From NCBI GenBank assembly GCA_910577255.1, contig CAJTMH010000002.1, positions 310,001 through 374,000 of the forward strand: 64,000 bases of DNA. Direction: 5' to 3'. Shown here piece after piece: positions 53,933 through 62,733 of the stretch (within the stretch, counting starts at the first letter, position 1; every line of letters starts with the position of its first letter). Both the position numbers and the translations under genes were made by a program. Below the pieces are notes generated by a model. It searched no databases. It was not told where the DNA came from and saw nothing but the letters and a program-made list of their open reading frames with translations. This DNA comes from an uncultured Duncaniella sp. (GTDB taxonomy: Bacteria; Bacteroidota; Bacteroidia; Bacteroidales; Muribaculaceae).

Positions 53933-55099
53933 ATGAAAAATATCATACTCTTTGATCCGGTCAAAGCGCGTGCCGAATTACTACCGCTGACTTTCACACG
54001 CCCGGTAGGGCTCGTGCGTCATGGCATCATGACCATGACCGAGAAATGGCAGCGCGCCATCCCGGGGGCATATTCCTATGATACTCAGGACTATCTCGCC
54101 ATGAAATATCCCATGGTGGAAGCTGCCGACGGTGACAACCTTTTCATTGCTGCCAACCTTCACCCCGACTCTCAGCTCGTAGAGGCGATTCTTGCCCTTG
54201 AAATCGGCGAAGCACTGACTCTGAATGGAGAGACTATAGCACGTCGCGGTAATGGCACCCCGGCTGCGACCAAAGAGTACGCCGGAACTCCGCTGGCCAT
54301 CAACCATATCTATGACATTTTCATGCTCAACGACGAGGCTCTGCGCCGTGATTTCGAGGTTCTCACCGAAGGACGCACCTCGCAGCCTCTAAGTGACACC
54401 TGCCGCCTCATCGGCGACCCCTCACAGCTCTTCATAGAGGAGGGGGCGACTGTGGAAGGTGCCATCATCAACGTAAGCAAAGGTCCGGTATATGTAGGCC
54501 GCGACGCCGAGATTATGGAGGGCGCATGCCTGCGTGGCCCTATAGCCATGTGTGAGCATTCGGTGGTAAACATGGGTGGCAAAATTTACGGTGCCACAAC
54601 CCTCGGCCCTTACTGCAAGGTGGGTGGCGAGCTCAACAACGTGGTGATGACAGGATATTCCAACAAGGCCCACGACGGCTTCCTCGGGAACGCCGTGATA
54701 GGCGAATGGTGTAATCTGGGGGCAGGCTGCACAGCCTCCAACCTCAAGAACACCTATGGTCCGGTCAAGCTTTGGAGCATAGCCGACGAATGCTTTGTAA
54801 AGACAGGCCTGCAATTCTGCGGCCTCATCATGGGCGACCATTCCAAAGCCGGCATCAACACCATGTTCAACACCGCCACCGTGGTTGGCGTGGGTGTCAA
54901 CTTCTACGGAGCAGGTTTCCCCCGCACCTTCCTCCCCTCCTTCACCGAAGGATCGGTTCAGGGAATGAAACCGGTCGACATGGACCGTTTCTTCGACACT
55001 GCATCACGCATGATGGGACGCCGACATGTGGAGCTCACCCCGATCGACAAAGAAATTTTCATCAATATCCGCGAAAATCTGCTTGGCATCAACCAATGA
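53933..55099 (+). CDS. GlmU-family protein, putative sugar nucleotidyltransferase
   Basis: A 388-residue soluble protein found widely in Bacteroidota and usually named GlmU family or putative sugar nucleotidyltransferase. The N-terminal half (about 1-150) starts NIILFDPVKARAELLPLTFTRPV, not the standard GxGxRM pyrophosphorylase loop, so nucleotide binding may differ. The C-terminal half (about 165-370) is a left-handed beta-helix of hexapeptide repeats (IEEGATVEGAIINVSKGPVYVGRDAEIMEGACLRGP) ending YGAGFPRTFLPSF. A sugar-phosphate acyl- or nucleotidyltransferase role is inferred. The next gene starts 38 bases downstream. Confidence 0.8.
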   Translation: MKNIILFDPVKARAELLPLTFTRPVGLVRHGIMTMTEKWQRAIPGAYSYDTQDYLAMKYPMVEAADGDNLFIAANLHPDSQLVEAILALEIGEALTLNGETIARRGNGTPAATKEYAGTPLAINHIYDIFMLNDEALRRDFEVLTEGRTSQPLSDTCRLIGDPSQLFIEEGATVEGAIINVSKGPVYVGRDAEIMEGACLRGPIAMCEHSVVNMGGKIYGATTLGPYCKVGGELNNVVMTGYSNKAHDGFLGNAVIGEWCNLGAGCTASNLKNTYGPVKLWSIADECFVKTGLQFCGLIMGDHSKAGINTMFNTATVVGVGVNFYGAGFPRTFLPSFTEGSVQGMKPVDMDRFFDTASRMMGRRHVELTPIDKEIFINIRENLLGINQ

Positions 55100-55137
55100 A
55101 AGCCTCGCACCGCTAACACTTATACTCTTAACCAACA

Positions 55138-56337
55138 ATGCCAAACGTATCAGAACGCGGCACCCTAATGCCGGCCTCACCTATCCGCCGGCTCGCCCCA
55201 TTGGCCAACGACGCCAAAGCCCGAGGCATAAAGGTGTATCATCTCAACATCGGTCAGCCAGACCTCCCCACTCCTGCCGAAGGACTTGAGGTCCTCAAGC
55301 ATATCGACCGCAAAATCCTCGAATACAGTCCGTCGGCCGGCCTAATGTCGCTCCGCGAGAAACTCAAGGAGTACTATCACCGCTTCAACATCGAAGTCGA
55401 CGTCGATGACATCATAGTCACCACCGGCGGTTCGGAAGCCGTGCTCTTCGCGTTCATGGCCTGCCTTGACCCCGGCGACGAAATCATCGTGCCCGAACCG
55501 GCCTATGCCAACTACATGGCATTTGCCATCTCTGCCGGTGCCAAAATCGTCACAGTCCCATCAAGCATCGAACAGGGTTTCGCCCTGCCTCCTGTCGAGA
55601 AGTTCGAGGAGCTTATCACCCCACGCACCAAGGGCATCCTGATATGCAACCCCAACAATCCCACAGGTTACCTTTACACCATGAAGGAGATGCTTCAGAT
55701 ACGTGACCTCGTGAAAAAATATGACCTTTTCCTGTTTTCCGACGAGGTTTACCGCGAGTTCTGCTATACCGGTGCCCCCTACATCTCCGCTTTCCATCTT
55801 CCGGGCATAGAAGAGCAAGTGGTGCTTGTCGACTCCGTCTCGAAGCGATACAACGAATGCGGCATCCGAGTGGGCGCCCTCATCACCAAGCACCCGCAAC
55901 TCAAGACCAATGTCATGAAGTTCTGCCAGGCACGCCTAAGCCCCCCGCTGCTGGGACAGATCGTGGCCGAAGCATCCATCGACACATCGGCCGACTATAT
56001 GCTGGCCACTTACAATGAATATGTGGAGCGCAGGAAGTTCCTCATCGACGAGCTCAACAAGATTCCCGGATGCTACACCCCGATACCCATGGGCGCTTTC
56101 TACACCGTGGTCAAACTCCCGGTCGACGATGCCGACAAGTTCTGCCAGTGGTGTCTGCGCGACTTCAATCTTGACGGTGAGACTGTCTTCATGGCCCCGG
56201 CCTCAGGCTTCTACACCACACCCGGCATGGGCAAGGATGAGGTCCGCATGGCCTATGTGCTTAAGAAAGAGGATCTCGCCCGAGCCATGAAAGTGCTGGC
56301 AGCCGCCCTGAAAGCATACCCCGGACGTACCATCTGA
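55138..56337 (+). CDS. PLP-dependent aminotransferase (class I/II)
   Basis: A 399-residue cytoplasmic enzyme of the aspartate aminotransferase fold. Typical blocks are HLNIGQPDLPTP, EYSPSAGLMSLREKL, TTGGSEAVLFAF, GILICNPNNPTGY, FSDEVYREF with the Asp that contacts the pyridine nitrogen, and the PLP lysine in DSVSKRYNECGIRVG. The C-terminal domain is complete. Substrate is not predictable; aspartate, aromatic amino acids or alanine are possible. It follows the GlmU-like gene and precedes the U32 gene by 24 bases. Confidence 0.93.
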   Translation: MPNVSERGTLMPASPIRRLAPLANDAKARGIKVYHLNIGQPDLPTPAEGLEVLKHIDRKILEYSPSAGLMSLREKLKEYYHRFNIEVDVDDIIVTTGGSEAVLFAFMACLDPGDEIIVPEPAYANYMAFAISAGAKIVTVPSSIEQGFALPPVEKFEELITPRTKGILICNPNNPTGYLYTMKEMLQIRDLVKKYDLFLFSDEVYREFCYTGAPYISAFHLPGIEEQVVLVDSVSKRYNECGIRVGALITKHPQLKTNVMKFCQARLSPPLLGQIVAEASIDTSADYMLATYNEYVERRKFLIDELNKIPGCYTPIPMGAFYTVVKLPVDDADKFCQWCLRDFNLDGETVFMAPASGFYTTPGMGKDEVRMAYVLKKEDLARAMKVLAAALKAYPGRTI

Positions 56338-56361
56338 CATCCCCTACCCCAGACACACGCA

Positions 56362-57603
56362 ATGAACAGGAAAGATTTTGAGATAATGGCGCCGGTAGGG
56401 TGCTACGAATCGCTCCATGCCGCCATCGAGGCCGGAGCCGACGCCATTTACTTCGGAGTCGAGGGCCTTAACATGCGCTCCCGCTCCTCAGTCAATTTCA
56501 CCCTTGACGACCTCCGCAACATAGCCTCGATATGTGACGAAGCCGGGGTGAAATCATACCTCACAGTCAACACAATAATCTACGACAGCGAAATCGAGAA
56601 ATGCCACGCCGTCATCGACGCTGTGAAGGAGAGCGGCATATCGGCCATCATAGCAAGCGACATAGCTGCCATAACCTATGCCCGCAGCATAGGTGTGGAG
56701 GTCCACATCTCAACGCAGCTCAACGTCACCAACATAGAGGCCGTGAGATTCTTCGCCCAGTTCGCCGACGTCATGGTCCTCGCCCGCGAGCTCTCGCTTG
56801 ACCAGGTGGCCGCTATCCACCGTGCCATCGAAGAGGAGAATATCTGCGGACCGAACGGCGAGAGAATACGCATCGAGATGTTCTGCCACGGAGCCCTCTG
56901 CATGGCCGTGTCGGGCAAATGCTACCTGAGTCTCCACGAGATGAACTCAAGCGCCAACCGTGGTGCATGCACACAGATATGCCGCCGAGGCTACACCGTA
57001 ACCGACCGCGAGACCGGTGATCAGCTTGACATCGAGAACAAATACATCATGTCGCCTAAGGATCTAAAGACCATCCACTTCCTCAACAAAATGATTGACG
57101 CAGGTGTGAGGGTATTCAAGATCGAAGGGCGAGCCCGCGGTCCGGAGTACGTGAAGATAGCCGTGCAGTCCTACTCGGAAGCCATCCAGGCTATCTGTGA
57201 CGGCGATTTCACCGACGAAAAGATAGCTCGTTGGGACACTGAACTATCCAAAATATTCAACCGCGGATTCTGGGACGGCTACTATCTGGGACAACGCCTC
57301 GGCGAATGGTCGGCAAAATACGGCTCTTCGGCCACCAGGGTCAAACGCTACGTGGCCAAGGGAGTACGGTATTTCCCAAAACTCGGCGTGGGCGAATTCG
57401 TGATGGAGAGCGGAGAGCTCCATGTGGGCGACGAGATAATAATCACAGGGACCGACACCGGCGCCATCATCCAGACGGTTGAGGAATTACGCCTCGAATA
57501 CGACCCTGTGCCTATGGTTAAAAAGGGGGATAATTTCTCCATAAAAGTTCCACGCAAGATACGTCCTTCCGACCGATTATACATCTGGGAAGAAAAAGAA
57601 TAA
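56362..57603 (+). CDS. Peptidase U32 family protein (TrhP/YegQ type, tRNA hydroxylation)
   Basis: A 413-residue soluble protein. U32 signatures are APVGCYESLHAAIEAGADAIYFG at the N-terminus, VHISTQLNVTN, VLARELSL and the Cys-rich core ERIRIEMFCHGALCMAVSGKCYLS followed by NRGACTQICRR, which in this family holds an iron-sulfur cluster. Members of this branch are now linked to prephenate-dependent 5-hydroxyuridine formation in tRNA rather than proteolysis, so I favour that role. Length matches the short TrhP/YegQ class. It ends at a clean terminator 12 bases after the stop. Confidence 0.85.
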   Translation: MNRKDFEIMAPVGCYESLHAAIEAGADAIYFGVEGLNMRSRSSVNFTLDDLRNIASICDEAGVKSYLTVNTIIYDSEIEKCHAVIDAVKESGISAIIASDIAAITYARSIGVEVHISTQLNVTNIEAVRFFAQFADVMVLARELSLDQVAAIHRAIEEENICGPNGERIRIEMFCHGALCMAVSGKCYLSLHEMNSSANRGACTQICRRGYTVTDRETGDQLDIENKYIMSPKDLKTIHFLNKMIDAGVRVFKIEGRARGPEYVKIAVQSYSEAIQAICDGDFTDEKIARWDTELSKIFNRGFWDGYYLGQRLGEWSAKYGSSATRVKRYVAKGVRYFPKLGVGEFVMESGELHVGDEIIITGTDTGAIIQTVEELRLEYDPVPMVKKGDNFSIKVPRKIRPSDRLYIWEEKE

Positions 57604-57614
57604 CGTTACCGTCC

Positions 57615-57656
57615 ATTGAGCGTGGCAGGCATCCGGGCCCGCCACGCTCAATTTTT
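57615..57656 (+). terminator. Rho-independent terminator after the U32 gene
   Basis: ATTGAGCGTGGC (57615-57626) pairs perfectly with GCCACGCTCAAT (57641-57652) and runs straight into TTTTTC. Confidence 0.92.
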
Positions 57657-57666
57657 CATCCAATCG

Positions 57667-57698
57667 TTTGTCAGGGCGGAAAAAAATAAGTATTTTTG
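57667..57698 (+). promoter_or_regulatory. Promoter of the parE-coaD-S41 operon
   Basis: TTTG (57667-57670), a 20-base spacer and TATTTTTG (57691-57698) match the Bacteroidetes -33/-7 consensus very well. The start codon of parE is 71 bases after the -7 box. Confidence 0.85.
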
Positions 57699-57768
57699 TA
57701 GGTAGAAGCCTTATGTGAGGTTTTGCAACTGATTTCACCCTGTTTACAACCGGTTTTTTGAATCATAT

Positions 57769-59715
57769 ATGGAAAACGAAGATATCTTTTCAGCCGACAT
57801 TACCGACAACGAGACCGCTGCTTCCGCGCAGGTCAATTACAGCGAGGACGACATCAAGACTCTCGACTGGAAAGAGCATATCCGTCGACGCCCGGGCATG
57901 TACATAGGCAAACTCGGCGACGGCTCAAACTTCGACGACGGAATATATGTCCTCATCAAGGAGGTGCTCGACAACGCTATCGACGAGTACATGATGGGGT
58001 TCGGCAAACAGATCATAGTGACCGTGGAGGAAGGGACTGTCACCGTGAGAGACCACGGACGTGGCATACCCCTCGGCAAAGTCGTCGACGCTTCATCCAA
58101 AATGAACACCGGCGGTAAATATGACTCCAAGGCATTCAAGAAATCAGTCGGCCTAAACGGCGTGGGCATAAAGGCGGTCAACGCCCTCTCCACCGAATTT
58201 TTCATCAGAAGTGTCCGTGACGGACAGGCCAAGAGCGTCCTCTATCACTGCGGAGAGATTGTGGAGGAAAGCGACATCCTACCCACCGACGAGCCCAACG
58301 GCACCATGGTGCGCTTTACTCCTGACGCCACTATATTCCGCGACTACCATTACAACGACGACTTCATAGTGCCCCTTGTGAAGAACTACACGTTTCTCAA
58401 CACAGGTTTGGCCATAATCTTCAACGGCAAACGTTACATATCGCGCAACGGTCTCCTTGACCTCCTGCGCGACAACATGACCACCGAACCGCTCTACCCT
58501 CCCATCCACCTCAAAGGTGAGGACATAGAGATCGCACTGACTCACGCCAACCAATATGGCGAGGAATACTACACTTTCGTCAACGGCCAGCACACCACAC
58601 AGGGCGGCACACACCTCACCGCCTTCAAGGAGGCCGTGTCGCGCACGATGAAGGACTATTTCGCACGTAACTTTGAATACTCCGACATCCGCAACGGCAT
58701 GATAGCAGCTGTCTCCATCAAAGTGGAGGAGCCAGTGTTCGAATCGCAGACCAAGACCAAACTCGGCAGCCGCGACATGGGCCCCGATGGTCCCACTGTG
58801 GCTAAATTCATCGGTGACTTCGTCAAAAAGGAACTTGACAACTACCTCCACATCAATCTCGATGTAGCCAATATAATCCTCAAGAAAGTCCAGGACAGCG
58901 AACGCGACCGCAAGGCCATGGCCGGAGTCACGAAACTCGCACGAGAGAAGGCGAAAAAAGTCAATCTCCACAACAAAAAACTGCTCGATTGCCGTGTACA
59001 CCTCAACGACCCCAAAGGGGATGAGGAAAAGAAGCGCGCATCATCGATATTCATCACCGAGGGTGATTCGGCTGCCGGCTCTATCACCAAAATCCGAAAC
59101 GTGGAGACCCAGGCAGTGTTCTCACTCCGCGGCAAGCCTAAAAACTCGTATGGAGTACCGGCTAAAATCCTTTATGAGAATGACGAGTTCAACCTCCTCC
59201 AGGCCGCACTCAACATCGAGGAGGGTATCGACGGCCTACGTTACAACAACGTCATCATAGCCACCGACGCCGATGTCGACGGAATGCACATACGCCTTCT
59301 GCTCCTCACATTCTTCCTCCAGTTCTTCCCTGACATGATCAAGAAAGGACATCTCTACGTGCTCCAGACCCCGCTGTTCCGTGTCAGAAACCGCAAAACC
59401 ACCAAGCGCGGCACACGCAACAGTGCTTCCGCCAACGAGGAGACATATTACTGCTACTCCGACGAGGAACGAATCGCCGCTATAGCCAAACTCGGCGACA
59501 ACGCAGAGATAACCCGATTCAAAGGTCTCGGTGAGATTTCGCCCGACGAGTTCCGCGGATTCATAGGCCCGGACATGAGGGTTGACCGCGTAGCCCTCCG
59601 CAAGGAGGATGCCGTGGCCGAACTCCTCGAGTTCTACATGGGCAAGAACACAATGGAACGTCAGAACTTTATAATTGAAAATCTCGTTGTAGAAGATGAC
59701 TCACAAATCAGCTGA
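57769..59715 (+). CDS. parE: DNA topoisomerase IV subunit B
   Basis: A 648-residue GHKL ATPase subunit of the type IIA topoisomerase that unlinks daughter chromosomes. Seen are RRRPGMYIG, VLDNAIDEYMMGFG with the catalytic Glu/Asn, VRDHGRGIPLGK, GGKYDSKAFKKSVGLNGVGIKAVNALS and the Toprim part IFITEGDSAAGSI with NVIIATDADVDGMHI. The length and the absence of a gyrase-type insert fit ParE rather than GyrB, although the two are hard to separate by eye. parC is not in the window. Its last 20 bases overlap coaD. Confidence 0.9.
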   Translation: MENEDIFSADITDNETAASAQVNYSEDDIKTLDWKEHIRRRPGMYIGKLGDGSNFDDGIYVLIKEVLDNAIDEYMMGFGKQIIVTVEEGTVTVRDHGRGIPLGKVVDASSKMNTGGKYDSKAFKKSVGLNGVGIKAVNALSTEFFIRSVRDGQAKSVLYHCGEIVEESDILPTDEPNGTMVRFTPDATIFRDYHYNDDFIVPLVKNYTFLNTGLAIIFNGKRYISRNGLLDLLRDNMTTEPLYPPIHLKGEDIEIALTHANQYGEEYYTFVNGQHTTQGGTHLTAFKEAVSRTMKDYFARNFEYSDIRNGMIAAVSIKVEEPVFESQTKTKLGSRDMGPDGPTVAKFIGDFVKKELDNYLHINLDVANIILKKVQDSERDRKAMAGVTKLAREKAKKVNLHNKKLLDCRVHLNDPKGDEEKKRASSIFITEGDSAAGSITKIRNVETQAVFSLRGKPKNSYGVPAKILYENDEFNLLQAALNIEEGIDGLRYNNVIIATDADVDGMHIRLLLLTFFLQFFPDMIKKGHLYVLQTPLFRVRNRKTTKRGTRNSASANEETYYCYSDEERIAAIAKLGDNAEITRFKGLGEISPDEFRGFIGPDMRVDRVALRKEDAVAELLEFYMGKNTMERQNFIIENLVVEDDSQIS

Positions 59716-60178
59716 CCCGCAACGCACCATCCTGTTTCCGGGCTCATTTGACCCCTTCACCATCGGCCACAAGTCACTTGTTGACCGTGTGAATCCACTT
59801 TTTGACCGCATCATCATCGCCGTGGGTGAAAACTCAGGCAAAGCATCGGCCACACCGACTGCCGCCCGCATCGAGGCTATAAAAGCTGTCTATGCCTCCA
59901 ATCCGAAGGTGGAAGTGATAAGCTACTCCGGCCTTACGGTCGACGCATGTCGTCGCAAAGGTGCCGCGTGGATGCTGCGTGGAGTGAGGTCGACAGCCGA
60001 TTTCGAATATGAGCGCAACCTAGCCGATATCAACCGGAATATTTCCGGTATCGAGACACTTCTGCTCTACACTCTGCCCGAGTATTCATTCATCTCCTCG
60101 TCCATGGTGCGCGAACTTGCCGCCAACGGTTATGACGTGAGTGGATTTCTTCCGGCTGTCTCTACCACAAACTCCTGA
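59696..60178 (+). CDS. coaD: Phosphopantetheine adenylyltransferase CoaD
   Basis: A 160-residue enzyme that adds AMP to 4'-phosphopantetheine, the fourth step of coenzyme A synthesis. Family signatures are ILFPGSFDPFTIGHKSLVDR with the TxGH motif, LRGVRSTADFEYERNLADIN, and the C-terminal YSFISSSMVRELAANG block. The start ATG lies within the end of parE, so the genes are translationally coupled. The S41 peptidase gene begins 24 bases after its stop. Confidence 0.95.
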   Translation: MTHKSADPQRTILFPGSFDPFTIGHKSLVDRVNPLFDRIIIAVGENSGKASATPTAARIEAIKAVYASNPKVEVISYSGLTVDACRRKGAAWMLRGVRSTADFEYERNLADINRNISGIETLLLYTLPEYSFISSSMVRELAANGYDVSGFLPAVSTTNS

Positions 60179-60202
60179 CACAATAATTCATCAATCCCTG
60201 AT

Positions 60203-61792
60203 ATGAAAAAACTTTTATGCGCCATAGTGCTGCCTCTGCTGTTCATCTCTGTCGCGGTGGCACAGATTGACTTCCCGCCTGAACGCAAACTGCGTCTCGC
60301 TGAACAGATCATAGAGAATTACTATGTGGACGAAGTCGACACCGCCAAAGTGGTCCAGGAAGCCATTATAGCGATGCTCAAGACTCTTGATCCCCATTCC
60401 ACCTACTCCACTCCCGAGGAGACCAAAGAACTCACCGAACCCCTCGAAGGTAACTTCTCAGGTATCGGCATACGTTTCCAGATGGTCAATGACACTCTTT
60501 ATGTGATAGAATCAGTGTCGGGAGGTCCATCGGAACGGCTCGGAATCCTGGCCGGCGACCGCATCATCTCGTGCAACGACACAGTGATAGCGGGTGTGAA
60601 AATGAAGAACAACGACATCCTCAAAGTGCTCCGCGGCCCCAAAGGCACTGTGGCCAACCTAAAGGTGAAGCGCAAGAAGGTGGCCGACCTGCTTGAATTC
60701 CGCGTGGTGCGCGAGGACATCCCCATCTACAGCATCGATGCGTCATATATGGTCAACGACTCCGTGGGCTTCATCAGCATCTCACGCTTTGCCGAAAGCA
60801 CCACCAAGGAGGTGGTCGAGGCCATGAAGAAGCTCCGCAAGGAGGGTATGCGCCACCTTATCATCGACCTTACAGACAACGGTGGAGGATATCTGCGCCA
60901 AGCCATTGAAATCAGCAACATATTCCTGCGCGACGGTGACATGATAGTCTACACCGATTCACCCAAGAACGGCTCAGTGGATTACACCGCCACAGGCAAC
61001 GGCTCGTTCCTCGACGGACGCGTGGTGGTGATGGTCAACCAATACTCCGCTTCTGCGAGCGAAATCCTCTCTGGTGCCCTGCAGGATAACGACCGAGGCG
61101 TGATAGTCGGTCGCCGCACATTCGGAAAGGGTCTCGTGCAGCGTCCGTTCCCCTTCCCCGACGGCTCAATGATGCGCCTTACCGTGTCACGTTACCACAC
61201 CCCATCGGGCCGATGCATCCAGAAGCCCTACACTGACGGTGATGACGAAAATTACCAGAAAGATATGCTCAACCGCTACAACTCGGGTGAGTTTTCAAGC
61301 GCCGACAGCATCCATTTTGCCGATTCGCTACTCTATCACACCATTAGGCTCAACCGTCCGGTGTATGGCGGAGGTGGCATAATGCCCGACAAGTTCGTAC
61401 CTATCGACACCACTTTCTACAGTGACTACTACCGCGACCTGATAGCCAAAGGCTCAATGAACAATTACTGCGTAGACTATGTGGACCGCAACCGCGCATC
61501 CCTGCTCAAGACCTATCCTAAAGAATCTGATTTCGTCAAGAACTTCACGGTCACACCTGAGATAATGCAGGGCCTCATAGACCTCGGCACTAAGGACGAA
61601 GTCAAATATGACGAGGAGCAGTACACACGCTCCAAGCCATATCTCGAAGCCATCCTGAAGGGACTGATAGGGCGTGACCTTTACGACCAGTCCACATATT
61701 ACCGTGTGGTCAACCCCACTAATCCCATTTATTCATCGGCGATAGAAATCATCACTTCTCCCGAAATCTATTCCTCATATCTGAAGCCGTAA
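60203..61792 (+). CDS. S41 family C-terminal processing peptidase with PDZ domain
   Basis: A 529-residue exported serine protease (signal MKKLLCAIVLPLLFISVAVA). Residues about 80-180 are a PDZ domain (IRFQMVNDTLYVIESVSGGP, AGDRIISCNDTVI). The protease domain follows with ISRFAESTTKEV, LIIDLTDNGGGYLRQAIEI, the catalytic Ser in QYSASASEILSGAL and Lys in RTFGKGLVQRPF. The last 160 residues are a Bacteroidota-type extension. It trims or degrades envelope proteins; targets are unknown. It is the third gene of the parE operon and ends at a hairpin. Confidence 0.93.
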   Translation: MKKLLCAIVLPLLFISVAVAQIDFPPERKLRLAEQIIENYYVDEVDTAKVVQEAIIAMLKTLDPHSTYSTPEETKELTEPLEGNFSGIGIRFQMVNDTLYVIESVSGGPSERLGILAGDRIISCNDTVIAGVKMKNNDILKVLRGPKGTVANLKVKRKKVADLLEFRVVREDIPIYSIDASYMVNDSVGFISISRFAESTTKEVVEAMKKLRKEGMRHLIIDLTDNGGGYLRQAIEISNIFLRDGDMIVYTDSPKNGSVDYTATGNGSFLDGRVVVMVNQYSASASEILSGALQDNDRGVIVGRRTFGKGLVQRPFPFPDGSMMRLTVSRYHTPSGRCIQKPYTDGDDENYQKDMLNRYNSGEFSSADSIHFADSLLYHTIRLNRPVYGGGGIMPDKFVPIDTTFYSDYYRDLIAKGSMNNYCVDYVDRNRASLLKTYPKESDFVKNFTVTPEIMQGLIDLGTKDEVKYDEEQYTRSKPYLEAILKGLIGRDLYDQSTYYRVVNPTNPIYSSAIEIITSPEIYSSYLKP

Positions 61793-61817
61793 ACGCTACG
61801 ACACAGACTCACACAGC

Positions 61818-61854
61818 AAGCGCGTGGAAGGGCAAAGGTCCCATCCACGCGCTT
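61818..61854. terminator. Hairpin between convergent genes
   Basis: AAGCGCGTGGA (61818-61828) pairs perfectly with TCCACGCGCTT (61844-61854), and ACAC/GTGT outside it lengthens the stem. It lies between the S41 gene and the convergent transferase gene and could act on both strands, though T-runs are short. Confidence 0.7.
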
Positions 61855-61879
61855 GTGTTATCATACTTTGAGCTGAATC

Positions 61880-62722
61880 TCAGACAGTGAGCGGTCGGTA
61901 GCCACATCCCCCTATGCGAGAGGCAAGATGCGAGAATGTGCTTCCGTAGGAGGCAATAATCAAAGAAGTAGATGCAAGCAGCGCCATCTCCTTCACAGCA
62001 TCACGCATCCCGGCAAGTGTCCTGCGCGTAACAGGATTTGAGGTGGTGATGATGCGTCCGGGAAAAAGACGAATGAACTTTTCCTTCACAGCTTCATCGT
62101 CAGTGGCAAGATAAAAATTCGCGTCATCATGTGCGGATATCCGCTCATTCATCGCATCTATAAACACCTCGTCAGGACTACTTTTTGTAGCCAACCTATG
62201 GTCAGTGCGTCGTATATGTACCCCGACGGTATGCGGATTGAAACTCTCCGCCACACGCGCCACCTCATCGGCTATGCAATCCACCGGATCGAACAGCCGG
62301 CGCAACAACGAATCGGGAAAGTCATAAAACTCCTGTCCGGAGATAAAATACATATCTTTACCTGACTCCAGGCATCCGGAAGCCAATCGGCGCATTTCCT
62401 CATGGTCGTCAAGCAAAGGAAAAAGGTTCGAGGCATCCGAAAACACATGCCCGAAACGGAGCCTCTGATACACCTGAGGGATATACAGATTCTGTTTCCT
62501 CGGGATGGCATATTTCAGATTATACTCCCACCCTGCCGGACTGACCATCTCTCCAACCGGGACTGACTTAAAAAGGTCGGTGAAAGAGGCATGGACATCG
62601 TTGTCGACACGCCACACCACACGGCTGACTTCACACCCCAAATCGTCTGCAAGGTGGAGCCCCGAGGCGAGGTTTTTAAGGCGGTTAGCCAATCCTCCTA
62701 TAGGGTGCAATACAATTCCCAT
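61880..62722 (-). CDS. Fucosyltransferase-like glycosyltransferase
   Basis: A 280-residue soluble protein with the look of the alpha-1,2/1,6-fucosyltransferase and O-fucosyltransferase superfamily (GT11/GT23/GT65-type fold). Indicators are IGGLANRLKNLASGLHLADDLGC at the N-terminus, VGVHIRRTDHRLATKS with the HxRRxD donor-binding motif at about 168-175, FYLATDDEAVKEKFIRLFP and EMALLASTSLIIASYGSTFSHLAS. It would move a fucosyl or similar residue from GDP-sugar to a glycan. It lacks a signal peptide, so it acts in the cytoplasm. It starts 11 bases after the antiporter stop; no other glycan genes are adjacent, which is unusual for such a transferase. Confidence 0.7.
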   Translation of the reverse strand: MGIVLHPIGGLANRLKNLASGLHLADDLGCEVSRVVWRVDNDVHASFTDLFKSVPVGEMVSPAGWEYNLKYAIPRKQNLYIPQVYQRLRFGHVFSDASNLFPLLDDHEEMRRLASGCLESGKDMYFISGQEFYDFPDSLLRRLFDPVDCIADEVARVAESFNPHTVGVHIRRTDHRLATKSSPDEVFIDAMNERISAHDDANFYLATDDEAVKEKFIRLFPGRIITTSNPVTRRTLAGMRDAVKEMALLASTSLIIASYGSTFSHLASRIGGCGYRPLTV

Positions 62723-62733
62723 CTATAATTGGT

